Shown one piece after another: positions 14,775 to 17,602 of a stretch of DNA of 17,602 bases. Under the pieces are notes generated by a model. It did no database searches. It saw nothing but the letters and a program-made list of their open reading frames with translations, and was not told the DNA's origin. Both the position numbers and the translations under genes were made by a program. Numbering within the stretch: position 1 is the first letter of the stretch; every line of letters starts with the position of its first letter. Where the stretch lies: positions 1 to 17,602 of the forward strand of contig DPWT01000249.1 of NCBI GenBank assembly GCA_003527555.1, written 5' to 3'. This DNA comes from Verrucomicrobiales bacterium. GTDB lineage: Bacteria > Verrucomicrobiota > Verrucomicrobiia > Verrucomicrobiales > Akkermansiaceae.

Positions 14775-15302
14775 ATGGCCACCATTTCCCAACTTCTCAG
14801 CGACAACATTCGCGACGTGCCCGATTTCCCGAAACCCGGCATCCTCTTCAAGGACATCTCCCACGTGCTGTCCGATCCCGCTCTATTGCGGCATTCCATC
14901 AATGAACTGACCGCCACATCCGGAGGAACCAAGATCGACAAAGTAGTCGGTATCGACGCCCGAGGATTTATTTTTGCAGCACCCGTCGCTTTAAACCTTG
15001 ATGCGGGCTTTGTGCCTGTGCGTAAAAAGGGAAAGCTCCCGTGGGAAACTCACGAAATGGCATACTCCCTGGAATATGGTGAGAATGTTGTAGAGATCCA
15101 CAAAGATGCCATCCTACCGGGCGAGAGTGTCTTGCTCATCGATGACTTGTTAGCCACAGGGGGAACCGCAGCAGCAGCAATCAAACTAATCGAACAACTC
15201 GAAGCCAACCTCGTCGCGGCTTCATTCCTGATCGAGCTCTCCGACCTAAATGGCCGGGACCTATTGGGCGACGTCCCGATAAACGTGGTGATTTCCTATT
15301 AG
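14775..15302 (+). CDS. apt: Adenine phosphoribosyltransferase
   Basis: 175-residue purine salvage enzyme converting adenine and PRPP to AMP. Motifs: IRDVPDFPKPGILFKDISHVL near the N terminus (family IR.ipdFPkpGI.FkDit), VVGIDARGFIFAAPVAL (57-73), FVPVRKKGKLPWET (79-92), and the PRPP-binding signature ESVLLIDDLLATGGTAAAAI (117-136). A TTG at 14733 would add 14 residues, but the ATG at 14775 gives the standard length and start, so I use that. There is no Shine-Dalgarno sequence. It is a single gene, divergent from the response regulator and convergent with the AIM24 gene 23 bases away, with no obvious terminator between them. Confidence 0.95.
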   Translation: MATISQLLSDNIRDVPDFPKPGILFKDISHVLSDPALLRHSINELTATSGGTKIDKVVGIDARGFIFAAPVALNLDAGFVPVRKKGKLPWETHEMAYSLEYGENVVEIHKDAILPGESVLLIDDLLATGGTAAAAIKLIEQLEANLVAASFLIELSDLNGRDLLGDVPINVVISY

Positions 15303-15325
15303 CCCAGGCAGCACAAACCCGAAAA

Positions 15326-16309
15326 TCAGTCACCAAAGAGGTCGCCCAAACCGCCAATGACAGATCCTTCGCCCTGTCCCGAGGAATACATCCCAGTGAT
15401 ACGGTGGGCGAGGCGTGCAAATGGCATGCTCTGCAGCCAGACCGTTCCCATACCTTCTAAGGTGGCAAGGAAAAGTCCTTCGCCACCAAATACCATCGAC
15501 TTTAAATTCCCAGCGCGCTCGATGTTGTAATTGATACCATTGGTGAACGCCACCAGACAACCTGTGTCAACCAGCAGTTTCTCACCCTTTAATTCTTTTT
15601 TAATGATCGTACCTCCAGCATGGATGAATGCCATACCGTCTCCCATGAGTTTCTGAAGAATGAACCCTTCACCACCGAACAAACCAGCTCCTATGTTTTT
15701 ATTAAAGGCTATACCAATTTTCGTACCCATGGCAGCACAGAGAAAAGCATCTTTCTGACAGAGCAGCTGTCCATCAAACTCTGAGAGATCAACAGGAATA
15801 ATGGAGCCAGGATAAGGTGCTGCAAAAGCTATATGTTTTTTACCTGAACCATTATTAGTAAAGTGCGTCATGAAGAGTGATTCACCTGTAAGCTTTCGCT
15901 TACTCAAGGAAACGAGCTTACCCATGAATCCCGAATCTGGCTCAGAGCCATCACCCATTTTGGCTTCAAAAGAGATTCCATCCTCCATGTAGTTCATAGA
16001 GCCGGCCTCCGCGACCACCGTCTCCCGCGGATCCAATTCCACCTCAACCATTTGAATCGAATCGCCAATAATTTGGTAATCAATCTCATGTGATCTCCCA
16101 TGGACAGCAGGAGTATTGATTGGAGGCGGTGTGCTACCAGAGGAAAACAGAGTGGCCAAAACAGATGAGGCCGCAGCCCATGTCTCCATTCCAGACTTCC
16201 ACACCTGCGTAGTCGGCAAAATCGTTCCAGATGCTACGAGATCCATCAACTGCCCCTCATCAGCCTGTGCCTGACTGCCATCAACTGTTACATAATGCCA
16301 AATAATCAT
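15326..16309 (-). CDS. GYF-like domain plus AIM24/TIGR00266-family protein
   Basis: 327 residues. Residues 1-47 form a GYF_2-type module: [14 protein letters not shown], then [25 protein letters not shown], which keeps the family W.Y, G.I..TT.VW..GM..W pattern. A Pro/Ser/Thr linker (56-68) leads to an AIM24 (TIGR00266) domain from about 75 to 315: [14 protein letters not shown] opening, [79 protein letters not shown], and [22 protein letters not shown]. It ends in a Gly-rich tail ([15 protein letters not shown]). The bacterial function of AIM24 proteins is unknown; the mitochondrial relative supports inner-membrane organisation. There is no signal peptide or membrane span, so it is probably cytoplasmic or membrane-associated. 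It lies 80 bases behind the CNNM gene. Confidence 0.88.
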   Translation of the reverse strand: MIIWHYVTVDGSQAQADEGQLMDLVASGTILPTTQVWKSGMETWAAASSVLATLFSSGSTPPPINTPAVHGRSHEIDYQIIGDSIQMVEVELDPRETVVAEAGSMNYMEDGISFEAKMGDGSEPDSGFMGKLVSLSKRKLTGESLFMTHFTNNGSGKKHIAFAAPYPGSIIPVDLSEFDGQLLCQKDAFLCAAMGTKIGIAFNKNIGAGLFGGEGFILQKLMGDGMAFIHAGGTIIKKELKGEKLLVDTGCLVAFTNGINYNIERAGNLKSMVFGGEGLFLATLEGMGTVWLQSMPFARLAHRITGMYSSGQGEGSVIGGLGDLFGD

Positions 16310-16344
16310 TTAAAACAAATGTGGTAATCTTAACTCAGAGTCAA

Positions 16345-16365
16345 TAAAATGTCAGCAAATGACAT
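16345..16365 (-). terminator. Weak hairpin between CNNM and AIM24 genes
   Basis: ATGTCA (16349-16354) / TGACAT (16360-16365) with a 5-base loop. On the minus strand it is followed by TTTATTG. It is short and A/T-rich, so it would be a weak terminator at best; readthrough from the CNNM gene into the AIM24 gene remains possible. Confidence 0.3.
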
Positions 16366-16389
16366 AAGTAGTTAGAGCAAAACCTGGCT

Positions 16390-17436
16390 CTAGTCCTCTT
16401 CCCGCCGAGCGATCCCGCGTAGCAGGCGACCAAAAATATCAGCACCAGTGACAATGCGTTTTTCGCCATCCGTCCAGAACAGAACAACATCGCGATCGAC
16501 GACGTGGTCGTCCTTATCGGATGCTTCAACGACAAATTCGCCCAGCACATCGTCCAGGGTGGTACCCTTATCTTCAACGACGATTGGGCGGTGACAATAG
16601 GCGTAGATATCGACCTCGCTTTCCGCCGTGTAGAGCGCGCTCATATACTGATTAGTATCGAGCACCAACTGAGGCACACCGCGATCACCGGTGATAACCG
16701 CCCATAATGAGGGGTGTTTTTTCAGTGACTCGACAAACTGCTTGCCATCATCAGTGTCAGGGCTTGGGATGACTGGAAGATCTAAGTTTACCGCAAACTG
16801 ATAGATCGTTGCACCGTCAACAACACTCCCCTCGGTAGAAATAGTGCGGTCATCAAGATCCAGAAAATTTAGCGCCCCCCTGCCCTCGTTGGCACTGATC
16901 TCGGAACTAGTTTCGTTGATATGTTTTTCAAGGATGATTTCGATGTCGCGCTCCCGGTAAAACGTAGGTCCTTCCGGGCCAATCCAACCATCAAGGATGA
17001 CGGCGCAGGGTTTTGCGAACGGAAATAGCAAAATCTGATAGATACGCATTATAGGTGTCAGCATGGCACCTACACGAAGGGCATGTCTGGAAAAGTAAGC
17101 CTGCGGCATGATCTCACCAAAGAAGGTAATTCCCACCGTCGAGAAGACAAACCCCCATACACCGGCCAGCACCGAGTCACTGAGCAAGGCGAGTAACACA
17201 TTGACGCTAACATTACCCCAGAGGATCGTGCACAGCAAGAGGTTCGAATCCTTCCTTAGCTTCAGCACTCGCACAGCTGACTTGTTGCCTTTTTCCACTT
17301 CCGCCTCCAGCCTCATTCGACCGAGTGAAAAGAATGCGAGGTTCGAGCCGGAAAACATTGCCGACTGCGAAAGGCACAAGACGATGCCTATCCATGTCAG
17401 CACTTCAGTGCCTACTTCAAGAAATGCAGTAATCAT
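16390..17436 (-). CDS. CNNM/DUF21 (CorB-like) membrane protein
   Basis: 348 residues. The DUF21 transmembrane domain spans roughly residues 10-150 with hydrophobic segments near 10-30, 64-86, 90-110 and 125-147. Its motifs are LCLSQSAMFSGSNLAFFSLGRMRLE (21-44), TILWGNVSVNVLLALLSDS (70-88) and FFGEIMPQAYFSRHAL (105-120, family GEI.PKA). Known relatives (CorB/CorC, YfjD, mammalian CNNM) handle Mg2+ or Co2+ export. The cytosolic half should carry two CBS modules; here it is divergent (FVESLKKHPSLWAVITGDRG, DDVLGEFVVEASDKDDHVVDRDVV, KRIVTGADIFGRLLRGI) and I cannot place clear CBS repeats. Start ATG 17436 shares ATGA with the stop of an upstream 40-codon ORF, which suggests translational coupling. 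Stop TAG at 16390-16392. Confidence 0.85.
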   Translation of the reverse strand: MITAFLEVGTEVLTWIGIVLCLSQSAMFSGSNLAFFSLGRMRLEAEVEKGNKSAVRVLKLRKDSNLLLCTILWGNVSVNVLLALLSDSVLAGVWGFVFSTVGITFFGEIMPQAYFSRHALRVGAMLTPIMRIYQILLFPFAKPCAVILDGWIGPEGPTFYRERDIEIILEKHINETSSEISANEGRGALNFLDLDDRTISTEGSVVDGATIYQFAVNLDLPVIPSPDTDDGKQFVESLKKHPSLWAVITGDRGVPQLVLDTNQYMSALYTAESEVDIYAYCHRPIVVEDKGTTLDDVLGEFVVEASDKDDHVVDRDVVLFWTDGEKRIVTGADIFGRLLRGIARREED

Positions 17437-17555
17437 TTCTGGATTTGGCCTTCCGCCGTTAGCATGCTCTCCCGCATAGAAAGCACACCATCATTAAGTT
17501 GATATGTATGGTTGCGAGTGCGCAAATCACGTTTTCTGAGTCCAGCATCTTGCAT
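17433..17555 (-). CDS. Possible leader ORF or gene remnant, 40 aa
   Basis: ORF from ATG 17555 to TGA 17433-17435, with the stop overlapping the CNNM gene start as ATGA, a typical coupled arrangement. The product (MQDAGLRKRDLRTRNHTYQL, then 20 more polar residues ending in EGQIQK) is polar and basic at the start, without a membrane segment. An in-frame TAA four codons upstream fixes the longest form. I do not recognise it. It could be a translated leader controlling the CNNM gene, a small protein, or the remnant of a longer gene; an ORF of 40 codons alone is weak evidence. Confidence 0.3.
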   Translation of the reverse strand: MQDAGLRKRDLRTRNHTYQLNDGVLSMRESMLTAEGQIQK

Positions 17556-17563
17556 ACATAGAC

Positions 17564-17592
17564 ATTATGGCTCATTTGATAAGTATGATCAA
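17564..17592 (-). promoter_or_regulatory. Candidate sigma-70-type promoter upstream of CNNM gene
   Basis: On the minus strand: TTGATC (17592-17587), 17-base spacer, CATAAT (17569-17564). This gives 4/6 and 5/6 consensus matches with ideal spacing. Transcription would start near 17557, within a few bases of the ATG of the 40-codon ORF at 17555, so that ORF would be leaderless, and the CNNM gene would have a leader of about 120 bases. Confidence 0.45.
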
Positions 17593-17602
17593 CGATATTT
17601 AG

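Overview
The window is chromosomal DNA from a Gram-negative bacterium. It encodes a Skp/OmpH periplasmic chaperone with a signal peptide, a RodA elongasome protein and the menaquinone enzyme MenD. I infer a member of the PVC group, most likely Verrucomicrobiota. Reasons are the style of the large histidine-kinase sensor region (an LWRMD...ENNRP block and a WLD...SDLLP block, which I remember from planctomycete/verrucomicrobial kinases), several lineage-type hypothetical membrane proteins, and the near absence of Shine-Dalgarno sequences. The assignment rests on pattern recognition, not on a search. I see no tRNA, rRNA, CRISPR, insertion sequence or prophage gene. The window is densely packed core genome with no gene-free stretch longer than 300 bases.

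Layout. (1) 1-2532, minus strand: the 5' part of a membrane-anchored LysM / L,D-transpeptidase-like protein, an unknown 175-residue protein, acpP with a clear hairpin terminator, and an unknown two-span membrane protein. (2) 2634-7067, plus strand: selD, then yceD-rpmF, a hairpin, plsX, fabH and a small membrane protein. This is the usual yceD-rpmF-plsX-fabH fatty-acid/phospholipid cluster with selD in front. Its usual partner acpP lies across a divergent gap on the other strand. (3) 7079-9279, minus strand: rodA preceded by one or two tiny secreted/membrane ORFs, then skp/ompH with a strong terminator. (4) 9392-10243, plus strand: panC. (5) 10240-14639, minus strand: an apparent operon of OmpR-type response regulator, sensor histidine kinase and menD, with the kinase and menD ends probably overlapping. 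(6) 14775-15302, plus strand: apt. (7) 15326-17602, minus strand: a GYF-like/AIM24 protein and a CNNM/DUF21 membrane protein, the latter preceded by a 40-codon ORF and a good sigma-70-type promoter.

The most notable element is selD. Its catalytic residue is encoded by an in-frame TGA (codon 18, 2738-2740), followed by a plausible bacterial SECIS hairpin with a GUU apical loop. SelD is therefore itself a selenoprotein. A conventional gene caller would start at the internal TTG at 2786 and lose the catalytic residue. Other points of interest are an 11-bp-period direct repeat upstream of the response regulator that resembles PhoP/PhoB-type boxes, candidate leaderless promoters at plsX and at the CNNM leader ORF, and two short ORFs that overlap the start of the following gene.
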